NCBI GenBank assembly: GCA_036023115.1
Contig: JAYKKT010000059.1
Span: 4,316,001-4,380,000, forward strand
Direction: 5' to 3'
DNA: 64,000 nt
From: Brasenia schreberi
Lineage: Eukaryota > Streptophyta > Magnoliopsida > Nymphaeales > Cabombaceae
The position numbers were made by a program, and so were the translations under genes. The notes under the pieces were generated by a model. The model made no database searches, was not told the DNA's origin, and saw only the letters and a list, made by a program, of their open reading frames with translations. This document shows, piece by piece, positions 25,863-36,019 of the stretch (position 1 is the first letter of the stretch; each line of letters opens with the position of its first letter).

Positions 25863-26237
25863 TGTGAATAATTGTCGATCATCAAAGGTTGATGTTGCAT
25901 CAATCAATATTACCGAGTCGCCGAGAGTCAAATGACATTCACTGACGAATGTCTATCTTCAAGAATGATTGACAAGAGCGGAAGTATACACAAAACGAAT
26001 CAAGAAGCAGTGCAAGACTGCATAATTTATTCATGGAATGAGGTCTTATTTATAGACACTTTACAAGAGGCAAGTAAGTAGCAAGAAGCAAGATCATCAA
26101 ATGGGCTGAACTAGTGCTGGCCGGCCAGCACTAGTCGTTGGGATCCAACGGCTAGTTGCTGGCTGGGCCAGCACTAGCCGTTGGGTAGCTCCAACGGCTA
26201 CTAGCCGTTGGGGCTTCCCAACGGTATTACATTAACA
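25863..26237 (-). repeat. 5' LTR of the young copia element
   Basis: 375 bp. It matches 21306-21680 without a visible difference and contains a TATTTATAGAC promoter-like site and CCAACGGCTA repeats. The primer-binding site abuts it. Confidence 0.95.
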
Positions 26238-26242
26238 ATACA

Positions 26243-26396
26243 GTGTCCGAATGATTGAAAAAGAAATAAGAAGTCTTGAAATGGAACCAAACAACGCACT
26301 TTGAGAAACAAAATACCACCAAAATGTGTTCAATAAACTGATAAAGTTATACTAATTCAAGTTCACAAAAGTACCTCATGAGAAGCTGCCGGCTTA
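26243..26396 (-). other. Probable NOG1 3' untranslated region
   Basis: Short AT-rich sequence between the NOG1 stop codon and the copia insertion. A GAG/GTACTT site on the minus strand (donor GT at 26374-26373), about 20 bases after the stop, looks like a splice donor, so a 3'-untranslated intron is possible. Confidence 0.4.
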
Positions 26397-28448
26397 TTAT
26401 CTTCTATCTGTTTTCCCGATCGATCGTTTTCCAGAGAACAAATGCTTAGGCTTTAAGTTAGGAATAACCCTATCTGCTTCTCCGCGACGGGCATCCTTGT
26501 TCCTCTTCTTCACAGCCTTCTTCGCAATCTTCAGAGCCTTCTGTTTCTGGGCAGGATCACTGAAACCATCCCCAGGCACAAGCGCACCCGGTGGAGGTCT
26601 TGACCTCGACCTCGATCTCTCCCGGAGTCTCAGTTTCTTGTTTGGTTGATTTCCGTCCACATCCATGGCATCAACCCCACGATCGCCGCCAGCTGTAACC
26701 GATCTCTCCCTCTTCCTTCCCCTATTCACCGACTTACTTCGTGCCCGACTTACAGCAGCACTAGGATCCATACCCAACACAGAGAGCTCCCTCCCCATTC
26801 TTTCTGTGGTGAGTTTCCGATCGAATTTCCTCGGCACAACGGGCCTGCTCTCGGCCGTGCTCTTCTTAATCCGGTGCTCCCGAATGAGCAAGCTCTTCTT
26901 CTTCCTTATCTCCGCCAATACCTTCTTCTCTTCCTCCGTCAATTCGTCGCCCTCCATTTCCTCATCCTCATCACCCACTTCCTCTGCCTGAACCCGAATT
27001 CCTTCTTCCCTCTCCAGTTCTTCAAGCCGTGTCATGATATCTGAATCTACGAAATCATAGACATTGTGCCCATCCAGTATCTCGGGCATTATATCCTCCT
27101 TCCATTCATCATTTGCAAGAATGTAATTCTTCTTCAGATTCGCTGAATAAACGCCCGCACCACCATTCTCATTTTCCAGATCCCTCTCTAGCTTCCTTTC
27201 TGTCTTCTTCATCTTCTCCACCTCTTCGTCACCACTGGCAGAAGCTGCTGCCGCCTCTGTAGCCCTCTTCTCGAGTACGACCTGTGGAATGCACGGTGGC
27301 CGCTCCTTCCCATCCCTCGGCTTAGGCATAGCGACGTGGAATCTGTTGAGGACTTCATTCATCTTCTTCGACTTCATCTTGACTTCCACCCTCTGGTTCA
27401 AAAGCCTTTCACAAGAAGCATTTTTCACCTCCGACACCCCGACGTCCGTGAGCGTGCTCATCGTCAACAACACCTTATCCTCCTCGGAGGCAGCGGTTTT
27501 CATGGCCTCTTCCTTCATCTCCATGACGAGACGGAGGTCGTCCTCCGGCAGTGACTCGATGGCCTGCAGATCGATCTTGTTGCAGACGATGACCAGCGGC
27601 TTATTTGCGAACAGAGACTTGATGCTGTGGAAGAGCGCGGCCTGCTGCTTGACGGTATATCCGCAGGAGCCGGACAAGTCAAGGAAGAAGAGGACGGCGG
27701 CGCGGAGGTGTGCGAGGGCGGTGATGCTACACATCTCAATAATGTTACGCTCCTCGAAAGGGCGGTCGAGGATGCCTGGGGTGTCGATCACCTGGTAACG
27801 AAGATACTTGTAATCCGTATGCCCGACGAAGAGGGATTTCGTGGTGAAGGCGTAGGGCTGAACATCGACGTCCGCGCGAGTAATCTTGTTGACGAAGGAG
27901 GATTTGCCGACGTTAGGGTAACCGCAGATCAGAAGCGTGCGGGTGTTTGGGTCGATGGAGGGGAGACGAGACATGTGCTGCCGGACCTGCTCGAGGTAGG
28001 CAAGAGATGGAGCCACCCGGCGGGCGATGGTGGCCATCCGGCCGAGGGCGGCGACTTTAAGGGACTTGCATCGGTAGAGAGAGTCGGCGAACTTGAGAAG
28101 GCGGACGTAATCCTTAGCAAGGCGGCCGATGAGGGAGCGAGCAGTATTGACCTGACCGAGAGCGAGCTTGTAATGATCCTTGTTGTAGAGGACGTGAAGG
28201 AGATCGGAGTAGAACGGATGGATGTCATCGAGGCGAGGGAAGTCGTCAACGATGGCGGAAAGCTTCTCGTGGAAGTTCTGCTGCGTGAACTTGACCTTGC
28301 GCATATAGAATTGACGAAGCCGAGAGATGGCATAACCCTTGTGGACGACGGTGGGTGTCTGCCGCTGCGTTCGGGAGAGGACGATGTCCACCAGATCCTT
28401 CCCCGACGGAACCACCGTTATTTTCTTGAAATTGTATTGTGCGACCAT
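26397..28448 (-). CDS. NOG1: Nucleolar GTP-binding protein 1 (NOG1), 683 aa, single exon
   Basis: NOG1 is an essential nucleolar GTPase of the Obg/OBG-HflX group that joins pre-60S ribosomal particles with other assembly factors. The single-exon frame opens further upstream, but I choose the ATG at 28448 because MVAQYNFKKITVVPSGKDLVD is the conserved family start and the 80 preceding codons are low-complexity leader. An N-terminal helical domain occupies about 1-165. The GTPase domain carries G1 GYPNVGKSS (176-184), a switch Thr in YAFTTKS (199-205), G3 DTPG (222-225) and G4 NKID (290-293). A NOG1 C-terminal region follows, including YILANDEWKEDIMPEILDGHNVYDFVD, then a basic tail with RERSRSRSRPP and the closing KPKHLFSGKRSIGKTDRR, which fits nucleolar targeting. 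Length fits the family (about 650-690). The coding sequence is GC-richer than its surroundings. Intact as read. Confidence 0.97.
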   Translation of the reverse strand: MVAQYNFKKITVVPSGKDLVDIVLSRTQRQTPTVVHKGYAISRLRQFYMRKVKFTQQNFHEKLSAIVDDFPRLDDIHPFYSDLLHVLYNKDHYKLALGQVNTARSLIGRLAKDYVRLLKFADSLYRCKSLKVAALGRMATIARRVAPSLAYLEQVRQHMSRLPSIDPNTRTLLICGYPNVGKSSFVNKITRADVDVQPYAFTTKSLFVGHTDYKYLRYQVIDTPGILDRPFEERNIIEMCSITALAHLRAAVLFFLDLSGSCGYTVKQQAALFHSIKSLFANKPLVIVCNKIDLQAIESLPEDDLRLVMEMKEEAMKTAASEEDKVLLTMSTLTDVGVSEVKNASCERLLNQRVEVKMKSKKMNEVLNRFHVAMPKPRDGKERPPCIPQVVLEKRATEAAAASASGDEEVEKMKKTERKLERDLENENGGAGVYSANLKKNYILANDEWKEDIMPEILDGHNVYDFVDSDIMTRLEELEREEGIRVQAEEVGDEDEEMEGDELTEEEKKVLAEIRKKKSLLIREHRIKKSTAESRPVVPRKFDRKLTTERMGRELSVLGMDPSAAVSRARSKSVNRGRKRERSVTAGGDRGVDAMDVDGNQPNKKLRLRERSRSRSRPPPGALVPGDGFSDPAQKQKALKIAKKAVKKRNKDARRGEADRVIPNLKPKHLFSGKRSIGKTDRR

Positions 28449-28640
28449 TTTCTTCTTCTTCTCTCTCCTTCTGCAGGATGAAGAGAGAAAAGGGGAAGAG
28501 GAAGAATGGCAGAGAGAGAGAGAGAAAGAGAAAAAGAAACAAAGGGATGTACAAAACCCTAAAATCTCAGAAAAATCGGGGCGTGTGGAGCGGGTTTTTT
28601 CTAGATCCGAACCCGCCTCGCATTGCAAACCCCTTATTAG
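28449..28640 (-). promoter_or_regulatory. NOG1: NOG1 5' leader with a CT-rich tract
   Basis: The minus strand upstream of the ATG has (CT)n runs at 28512-28530 and AGGGTTTTG at about 28562-28554. AAACCCTAA-type telo-box words are common in promoters of plant ribosome-biogenesis genes, so this one may be functional. Confidence 0.45.
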
Positions 28641-28760
28641 GCGCCGCTCCACTTCAATATGAAAAAATGAATTTACAAAAAAAATCAACTAATATTTCTA
28701 TTTTACATTAAATATAAAATACACACTACGATATCTTTCTATTATCAAATTAAAAGTAAT

Positions 28761-28762
<2 letters not shown>

Positions 28763-28791
<29 letters not shown>
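28763..28791. repeat. (AT)n microsatellite
   Basis: Uninterrupted TA dinucleotides. Confidence 0.9.
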
Positions 28792-28795
<4 letters not shown>

Positions 28796-29170
28796 TTATG
28801 CTTAAACCCTATCCTACCACCTTATTATGCTTGTGGGTTTCCTCCACCTCGCTTGCCTTGGAAGCGAGATGTGTGTTACTTATGTCAAACTCATGCTTTT
28901 GTCTTATGAGGAGCACTTGAAATTGGGGTGATTTGCATTTGTATTTTACCTTCACGAAGCACCTAAGAATGTTTTAGATTTTAGATGAGGCGCATGTCTC
29001 ACCTCACCTTGGGTCGATTAATGCTTATTTGTCCGCTCCTTATTCATGTGAGCTTGTTTTCTTTCGTTTTTGTATCTCTTTCTCTCATTTATAAATAAAT
29101 TGATCGAATGTGAACCTTATTTCTTATGAATTGACCCTTATGTTATTTTAATAAATATAAAAAATTATAT

Positions 29171-29364
29171 GGATAAGTAGTTCATACTCATTACTCAATC
29201 GTATTCAATACCTCGTTTTACATGATTCCACCTTTTCAACTACCACTCACTTCCTTTCATCATCTTTTATTATTTCTCTACTGTTCAAAACTGCCTTTCC
29301 CCAATTAAAAAAAACTACTGTTATTACCAAAATCACTTAAAAATCCTAAAAATTAACAAAATCA

Positions 29365-29400
<36 letters not shown>

Positions 29401-29545
29401 TTATTTGGTAGTTTTGACTTGTCGAATATGATTTTGGGTAGTGTTGGAATAGTGGAACATGATGGAAGGTGGTCCCTCATGATTGAAAGGGTGTAACCAT
29501 ACAAAACTAGCTATTAACTTTCAGTATTGAGTATGAACTACTTCC
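29171..29545. mobile_element. MITE of about 375 bp with 24-26 bp inverted ends
   Basis: Left end GGATAAGTAGTTCATACTCA; right end TGAGTATGAACTACTTCC, its near-perfect inverse. An internal (AT)n tract lies at 29367-29398. No coding capacity. The target duplication was not resolved. Confidence 0.7.
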
Positions 29546-29739
29546 TCTACAAATATACAAGTGTAACCATACAAAAAAATTTGATATTTTTATAAAGAGA
29601 AAGTAGTGCCGGTGAAAGGCCCCAAATGCTTGTCATTCGCCTCGTAGTAATGAGCTTGTACATTTTATATACGTATACGTATTTGGATTGTCAATGTTTG
29701 TTTTTACATCGAGAGGGAGAAGCATGGTATGCATACCCA

Positions 29740-29805
29740 ACAGCTGAAGGTATCAAACTCATGACCTCCACCTTGTGAGTCGAGACCCCTAGCAAGGGAG
29801 CTCAT
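29740..29805 (-). mobile_element. SINE fragment, family 2
   Basis: On the minus strand: a box-A-like GAGCTCCCTTGCTAGGGGT and a box-B-like GGTCATGAGTTTGATACC, as in the copies at 37935, 49095, 54255 and 55000. Confidence 0.45.
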
Positions 29806-31060
29806 GCTTGAGTGTGGCTTGTTTGCGATGATGGTTCAAGTAGGGGGTTTTCATTTGTTTAAGTAAATATAGTTTTTAGAACTTTTTATATAATATATAT
29901 TATTTAATGTATATAAGAAAATGATGTTAATCGAACTAATAGACTCGGATAATGTAATTAAAGGCTCAGTCTTTTAATTTATTAAGACAATTAAATTGAT
30001 GTATATACGAAATGTATATATATTAGTATATAATATATCAATCTATATTTATATTATTTTACATTATGATAATATAAGTACCTGCATGCTATAACAAGCA
30101 TAATACATGTGTCTGTGTACACAGAAAAAAGTTTGGTGTTGACGTAATAATATGAACCGGTATCAACAATCACTGGACCTGCCCTATCATTTCCTCTTTT
30201 CAGTATACAAAATAGAACAAACACTTCATGCAATTAATTCTTACTAAATATTCAATCAAATAATTTGTCCTTACTTCAGCAGTAAAAGTATATATATATA
30301 AAATTGGGACTGCCTAATTGATACGTTATGCGGGCATTGTTTTCCCTCAAGAAAACTCAAAATGTTCTATTGTTTCACCTGTACTTAGGAGCCTTAAGTT
30401 CCTCTCTTTCCTTTCCCTGCACGTCCATATGGTGGCGGACCTTTTCATGGGTGCGGTGAGGCGGCCGGCTTACCTGAAATCTGAATAAAACCGGAAAATC
30501 TATATCGATGGTCCAAAATTTTCGATCAACCATACCCAATGCCACGCCGGAGTTTCACCAACTGATATTAAATTCACCCTAGATCATTTTCTCGGTCTGC
30601 CACTGCCGCCATGATTTCCACCAACTTTGCTTGTACACCACCACCTCTTTGCAACATATCCAGATCAAAACTATCCACTATCAAAAGCAACCGTCTTAAC
30701 TTAAAATGTCTTCTCTTTGAAGGAAGATATGGTATCAACTATGTCGTGAATCAATGTTAGTGGTTGATGCATATATGTATGGTGGATTATTCCGTGCTAT
30801 CTGATGTAATGGAATCTCACAATCGTTTCCGGCGTAATTCAGTGGCGGTTCACGCGTATTGTGGTGTTAGACTATGATTTCCTACTTCAGAGAACCTTCC
30901 AATAGCTTGTGTGTGTAATAGATACATATGTATGTACATGTGTATATGGGAGAGAGTTTGTGTGTATATATGTGTACTCATGGATGAATGTCTCAAAAAT
31001 GTGTAGGATATATATATATATATATAGAAAGAGTGCAAAAATTATTTAATATACATGATA
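29806..31060. other. Intergenic stretch, no gene seen
   Basis: AT-rich sequence with short TA tracts. The small open frames contain no recognisable content. Confidence 0.4.
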
Positions 31061-31144
31061 TATTAAATACAAAGTATAAAGTACAACAATATTATTAATT
31101 CAAATCTCTACATAGTGTATGAGTAGATTTGAGTATGAATGGAG

Positions 31145-31361
31145 ATAGTGGTAAATCCTCAAACCCCATGGGTTGAAATCTATTTTATCATATCACCTTT
31201 TCGATCTTTGCGCTAAATGGTTGAGGTGATAAAACAAAAAAACATGCAAAAGTATAAAACTATAATAGTATTTTTAATTCAAATTTTTACTATTGATCAT
31301 ATCTATCAAATAGTGGTGATGTTCGAGTGGAGTGAGCACAAATGAGATTTGAGCATTTACC
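31145..31361. mobile_element. MITE, GCTTAAATCTATT family
   Basis: Left end ATAGTGGTAAATCCTCAAAC and right end GAGATTTGAGCATTTACC are inverse-related and match the element at 14856-15080, including the internal ATGGTTGAGGTGATAAAACA. Confidence 0.55.
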
Positions 31362-31650
31362 GTCTCAATCTCTCTCTCTATATATATACTGTTCACCATG
31401 AAATTTTTGCGGGAGATATTGCTCAATCAGTGAGGTCTAAGTCGAAGCCAATGTAGAAGAAAATAGATGCATTATATGTTGACAAGGCAATTATTCACAT
31501 GCTGATCAAGTGTCATGGCGAATATATGTAAGAATAATTAGGGTCCCAAACTCTGTTAGTTGCCTTGTCAAATTTCGGTGAACCGGTCGATTGTGCATAT
31601 CTTGATGTTATGAAAACCATTTATCTATTCTTTTCTGACATATGGAACCT

Positions 31651-31661
<11 letters not shown>

Positions 31662-31687
<26 letters not shown>

Positions 31688-31688
31688 T
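31662..31688. repeat. (TG)n microsatellite
   Basis: (AT)n running into (TG)n. Confidence 0.9.
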
Positions 31689-32426
31689 TTAGCAGCCTGA
31701 CCCGCATAAAGGAGCTCAATGGCGAACCTTTTATGCAAATATGCCTCAATACGTAAATCTTCTTAGATATTTCAATGGTTCTATTAGACCAATAAAGACG
31801 TCTAAATTTATGCCTTTTAATGAATAAAGTAATCTTTTCATGTGTGTTTCGCCTAGATTTACTTAGGCTTATAATTATGGTTTCATGTATGATTCACAAA
31901 TAATACATACCGTGTGAAGTGGGGTAACAACACGAGAAAAAGGAGGTGCTTGGGTTTCCGTACTAATGACCCACCTCTCCTTTGGTGTCGAAATAGTTTG
32001 TTCAAATTGAGTTTATTGAACCATAATTTAGTGACGGTTTTCACTTTAAATGTACTTTAAACTGTGAGTACCAAAAATCAAGATCTAATTCTATGGAAAC
32101 TAAGCTACCGGACATCGAGTTAATAACGTGACATGCAATATCCATGAAGAATCATGAACAGCCATTGATTTAGACACTTGGGTGTTCATTGCTGTTGATG
32201 GATTGGATCATATCAAAGTTAATCATGATCTAATTCCATTCTGCACAACCTGGTTTGGATTTGCAAGACAAATTACTGAACCAAAACTGAATAGAGCTAA
32301 TGGACTTGCGCCATACATGTTGATAAGGTGACCCGGTTTCGGCATAGGAATCTGAGTCCTATTGTTAATTGAATCATAATTCTAGGGCTATTTGTTCTGC
32401 TTAAGACCGATGATGAATCCATTGCC

Positions 32427-32552
32427 TTTTTTTTTTTTTGGTTACAAGAGGAGATCAAACCCCAACATACACACCCACACATGCACCCTTTGGGAGTCGA
32501 ACTCTCCACCACCAGCAACAGTGCCCTGCCGTTGAGCTAACTCTCTGGGTGC
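32427..32552 (-). mobile_element. tRNA-derived SINE, family 1, with target duplication
   Basis: On the minus strand the element starts GCACCCAGAGAG, has a box-A-like TTAGCTCAACGGCAGGGC and a box-B-like AGAGTTCGACTCCC, continues GGGTGCATGTGTGGGTGTGT and GATCTCCTC, and ends in a poly(A) run of 13. Flanks AATCCATTGCC (32416-32426) and AATCCGTTGCC (32553-32563) are an 11 bp target duplication with one mismatch. This is the hallmark of LINE-driven SINE insertion. Confidence 0.85.
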
Positions 32553-32863
32553 AATCCGTTGCCTATTTGTAATGGTCAATGTGAGCCTCTTCATTAATCT
32601 CTTAGATGTTCTGCTTAAGGCCAGTTAAATGTTCTAAATCTTACTATGAGAATCCTTTGCCTATTTGTTTGCAGACCTGATCTTTCCTTTTCTTGAGACA
32701 TCTTTTCTCTTAGAACTCATTAACCAAGAACATTTAACTGGTTTTTATCTTGTCTGATCCAAATTCTAACATGATAACCAGCTTCTTTTAGATTCTAAAG
32801 CTTACTTGAGGTTCTTTTTGTCTTCCATTGACCCAATATTATAAGGTTTTACATCTGGGGCAG

Positions 32864-33024
32864 CAGTGGCGGATCTAGAAACTCTTTTAGGGTGGGACAA
32901 ATAGCCCCTCGAATGGTTTAGGGTGGAGCAAACTATGTATTATAACCCATCAATCTCACCATGATTTATAGACTTTAAGTTGATTTCTGAAATTTCGGGC
33001 CACCTCGGAATAGATCCGCCATTG
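32864..33024. mobile_element. MITE with CAGTGGCGGATCTA ends
   Basis: Left end CAGTGGCGGATCTAGAAA and right end TAGATCCGCCATTG are inverse-related across 161 bp. A decayed relative starts near 46752. Confidence 0.65.
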
Positions 33025-33520
33025 TGGGTTAGGTAAGTGGGTCCAACAACCCGAATAAGGGATGTCATGACTCGTTCGCCAACTTAAATTAGTTTACACA
33101 TTCAGCTCATTAACTTATCTGAGTTGAGGTAATCCCAAAAAAACTGGGCCGAGTCATACAAGCATTACACAGACTTGCTTGTAAAAAGTTGGTACCTAAC
33201 TATTAGTATGCAATTTCCATTAAGAATTATATCATCTTCCAATAAGTCACGAAAGATATACTTTTATCCTAAAAACTTGTGACCATTTGACTCCACATAC
33301 AAGTGTCATGCCTCTATCATTGGCATCAACTAATGGGGTCGACACTCGTAACAGACATCTAGTCGTCCCGTGCTAGACCATCTTTTACCAAGGTTTCAGA
33401 GGTTCAATGAAAGCTTTGAAGAAGTGTATAAAGAGATTTGTTTTGAAGTTGGATTACATAAGCATATTTGAACTTAGAAGTGTTGGTTTCTTACTCATGG
33501 ATAGCTTAATGAGACAACAA

Positions 33521-34682
33521 CAACAACAACAACAACTAAGCCTTTTTTCATACTAGATAGGGTCAGCTACATGAATTCTTTGTTTTCATATAGCCCTATC
33601 ATGTCAGTAGTTAACTCAACATAAGCTAGATCATTCTTTATTGTTTTTTTCCAACACTTTTGTGGTCGTCCTCTACCTCTTTTAATACTTTCAAAATCTA
33701 GTTTTTCATACTTTCTTACATGCATTTCTTTTGATCTTCTTTCTATATGTCCAAACCATCATAAATGATATTCTCTCATTTTATCCTCGATTGGTGTCAC
33801 TCCTAATTTATTTCTAATAACCTCATTATGTATACGGTCTTTCCTTGCATAATCACTCATCCATCTCAACATCTTCATTTCTGTCATACACATCTTTTAT
33901 ACATATTGGTGATTAACTGCCCAACATTCACAAGCATAAAATATGGTAGGTCTAATTGTTGTTCTATAATATTTACCTTTTAACTTTAATGGTATCTTCT
34001 TGTCACAAAGAATACCTATTGCTCTTCTCCATTTTAACTAACCTACATTAATTCTATGCATAACATCTTCATCAATTCTTGGATCATTCTTAAAAATTAA
34101 CCCTAAGTATTTAAAACTTTTCTTTTGGGGATGCAATGTACGCCAATTTTAATTTCTACGTCATCTGAAGTTACGAAATGATCAAACTTACATTCCATAT
34201 ATTCCGTCTTTGTTCTAATAAGTCGGGAGCCTTTACTTTCTAATGTTTCTCTCCATAGTTCTAATTTTCTATTAACTTTTTCCTTAGACTCCTCCACTAA
34301 CACAAATAACATACACTAAGGTACTTCATCTTGAATATGTTTTTAACTCATCAATCACCATTATAAATAAGTATGGACTTAAAGTTGATCCTTGATGTAA
34401 TCCAATATTAACTTCAAAGAAATCCTTCATTCCTTCTTAAGTCCTCACACATGTTTTTGCACCATCGTACATGTCTCTTATAAGGTTTATGCATGTTAAA
34501 ATGGATACCTTTTTTTTCCCAAGATTCTCCAAAGAACCTCCCTATCATAAGCTTTTTTTTAATCAATAAATATCATGCGAAGGTCTTTCTTTTTTACTCT
34601 AAGCTCTAAAATGTTTCATAAGACAATCGCTCAACCGTAGATCTATCTTGATACTCGATACTTGTCTTAACCTACGTTCCCC
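33521..34682 (-). mobile_element. 5'-truncated RTE-type LINE with 14 bp target duplication
   Basis: The minus strand encodes the end of an RTE-like reverse transcriptase (around 34312-34103: LVEESKEKVNRKLELWRETL, TKTEYMECKF), decayed by stops. It ends in GGCTTAGTTG followed by a (TTG)n tail, the RTE hallmark. Both sides carry TAATGAGACAACAA (33507-33520 and 34683-34696), the target-site duplication. Only about 1.16 kb of the 3' end was inserted. A second copy is at 39933-40790. Confidence 0.85.
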
Positions 34683-34696
34683 TAATGAGACAACAA

Positions 34697-35140
34697 TTGA
34701 GCAAAACCAAGCTCACCACGAACCGAACCATGAATAGTTCCCGGTTGACTCAATATAGGTCTCACATATCTGCAATCACTCAAGATAATGGTACTTTTGA
34801 AGAGAAACATTCAAATAGAAACCGACCAAAACGTGTTCTAACTATTTGCCTTTTGTAGATTATGGTTGCCAAACCCCGTATTGATTGGCTTCCCTTTGCT
34901 TTAAAAGTGAACGAATAGGCACTTTATCATCTTCAAAACTGTCCTAAATTAGTTAATAAATCAAAATATATGCCTGAACCAGCACCAAAAAGGGCAACCA
35001 TGGAAGTCGATTCTGGTTCTCCAAGGGGCCAAAAGAACAGATGCTGAAAGATTCAGTAGCACCTACATGATTAAGCTTCATTGATTGATTGCTTGTAGTA
35101 GATTGAAGATCTTTTTTTCAAGAGAGCATGCTTGAATCCT
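34697..35140. other. Intergenic stretch, no gene seen
   Basis: No recognised feature between the LINE and the promoter of the small gene at 35308. Confidence 0.4.
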
Positions 35141-35307
35141 GACCGTTGGTTGTTCATGATCGATGGTTCAGATGATCATCGTGACTGTGATACCACCCCA
35201 AACTATATATACGGGTTCTGCTTTGCTTAAAAATCAAAGCAAAGCCTTCTAACTTACCAAGTGAGTGTGCTCAATCTAGGGTTGTTTCCTCTTTTACCAA
35301 TCGAAAG
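35141..35307 (+). promoter_or_regulatory. Promoter and leader of the small gene at 35308
   Basis: A TATA box (CTATATATAC, 35203-35212) lies about 100 bp before the ATG. The upstream sequence GACCGTTGGTTGTTCATGAT and GATGATCATCGTGACT resembles the region upstream of the related gene at 41651 (GGCCGTTGGTTTCTATGAT, CATGATCATCACT), so the promoters appear to share ancestry. Confidence 0.5.
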
Positions 35308-35616
35308 ATGCCATTCTTTGGATCCTCCAAAAGCAGGAAACCCACAAAGACAATCTGGGTTCTGGATCCAACAACTGATTGGGCCAAGGTGGAAAGGTTC
35401 TTGGCACCAACTACTGCACCCAGCCAAGTACCACCTACAAGGAGAACTGAGCCATGGGCACTGACCTCACTGGCCAAGCAGCAGCCCGCCATTAATGGCG
35501 GCCATGCATCAACCTCTAGTACTATATCTACCACTGACATGACGGCCATCGACGCTGTGGAAGCCACTTTGAGGTATGGAGGATTGTACATTCACAAGGC
35601 GGTGAAGCGTCTCTGA
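35308..35616 (+). CDS. Small unrecognised protein, 102 aa, paralogue of 41346-41651
   Basis: Single-exon frame from ATG to TGA, starting MPFFGSSKSRKPTKTIW. I do not recognise the family. There is no signal peptide or membrane segment: a basic N-terminus, then TDWAKVERFLAP, a Pro/Thr/Ser-rich middle and a C-terminal block DMTAIDAVEATLRYGGLYIHK. It aligns along its length with the 101 aa protein at 41346-41651: SRK/GRK, W-x-K-V-E-x-F-L, a Pro-rich linker, ING, and D-A-x-E-A-x-x-x-x-G-G-x-Y. Conservation at the two ends with a variable middle suggests selection on protein sequence. A TATA box about 100 bp upstream supports expression. It could be a stress- or tissue-specific small plant protein; that is inference. 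Confidence 0.65.
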   Translation: MPFFGSSKSRKPTKTIWVLDPTTDWAKVERFLAPTTAPSQVPPTRRTEPWALTSLAKQQPAINGGHASTSSTISTTDMTAIDAVEATLRYGGLYIHKAVKRL

Positions 35617-36019
35617 GAGTGCTCTTCTTGCCGTGATCATCAAGGGCTAAGTATACATGGTGTAACTTAAGTAGAAAAGAAAAGTGAAGTAGCTAAGTGA
35701 CTAAAAGTCCTTAGTGTTCCTTATCGTGTACGAGCCAAGCTTTATGCCTGCGCATTCTCGTCGTGTTTCTTTTGACGCCAAAATATATGAAAGATGGAGA
35801 CCTTGAACATATAGATATTATGTTTGTAATAATGAATGTTGTTTTATAGTTCTAATTAAAACGGTTGATATATGTGATAATGATATTTATGAAACCTGAA
35901 AGTAATTGTACAAAGTTGTGACTCAAGTATGTAAGAGCAAATCAAATATGTACTCACAGTTCCAAGTGTCAGTTCCAGTGTAAATCGAATCAGCCTTATG
36001 TGGATCTCGTATTGTAGTT

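Larger units (their letters stand above)
21306..26237 (-). mobile_element. Young Ty1/copia LTR retrotransposon with a damaged gag-pol
   Basis: Two 375 bp LTRs (21306-21680 and 25863-26237), identical as far as I can read, start TGTGAATAATTG and end ATTAACA. They are flanked by the 5 bp duplication ATACA (21301-21305 and 26238-26242). On the minus strand the primer-binding site TGGTATCAGAGC (25862-25851) directly follows the 5' LTR. A polypurine tract of seven Gs (21687-21681) directly precedes the 3' LTR. Domain order is gag, zinc knuckle, protease, integrase, reverse transcriptase, RNase H, which defines copia. The coding region has four single-base frameshifts and one in-frame stop, so it cannot encode an intact polyprotein as assembled. 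It lies downstream of NOG1 in the same orientation. Confidence 0.97.

Noticed and set aside
24471..25931. The gag frame beginning inside the LTR
   Set aside because: The frame is open from the LTR, but the primer-binding site lies between, and gag translation most plausibly begins at the ATG at 25745.
27627..28481. 284-codon open frame on the plus strand
   Set aside because: It lies antisense to the conserved NOG1 coding sequence. GC-rich coding sequence often leaves the opposite strand open, and the protein has no recognisable motif.
30850..31038. Short frame rich in Tyr, Ile and His
   Set aside because: It derives from TGTATATATG-type simple sequence.
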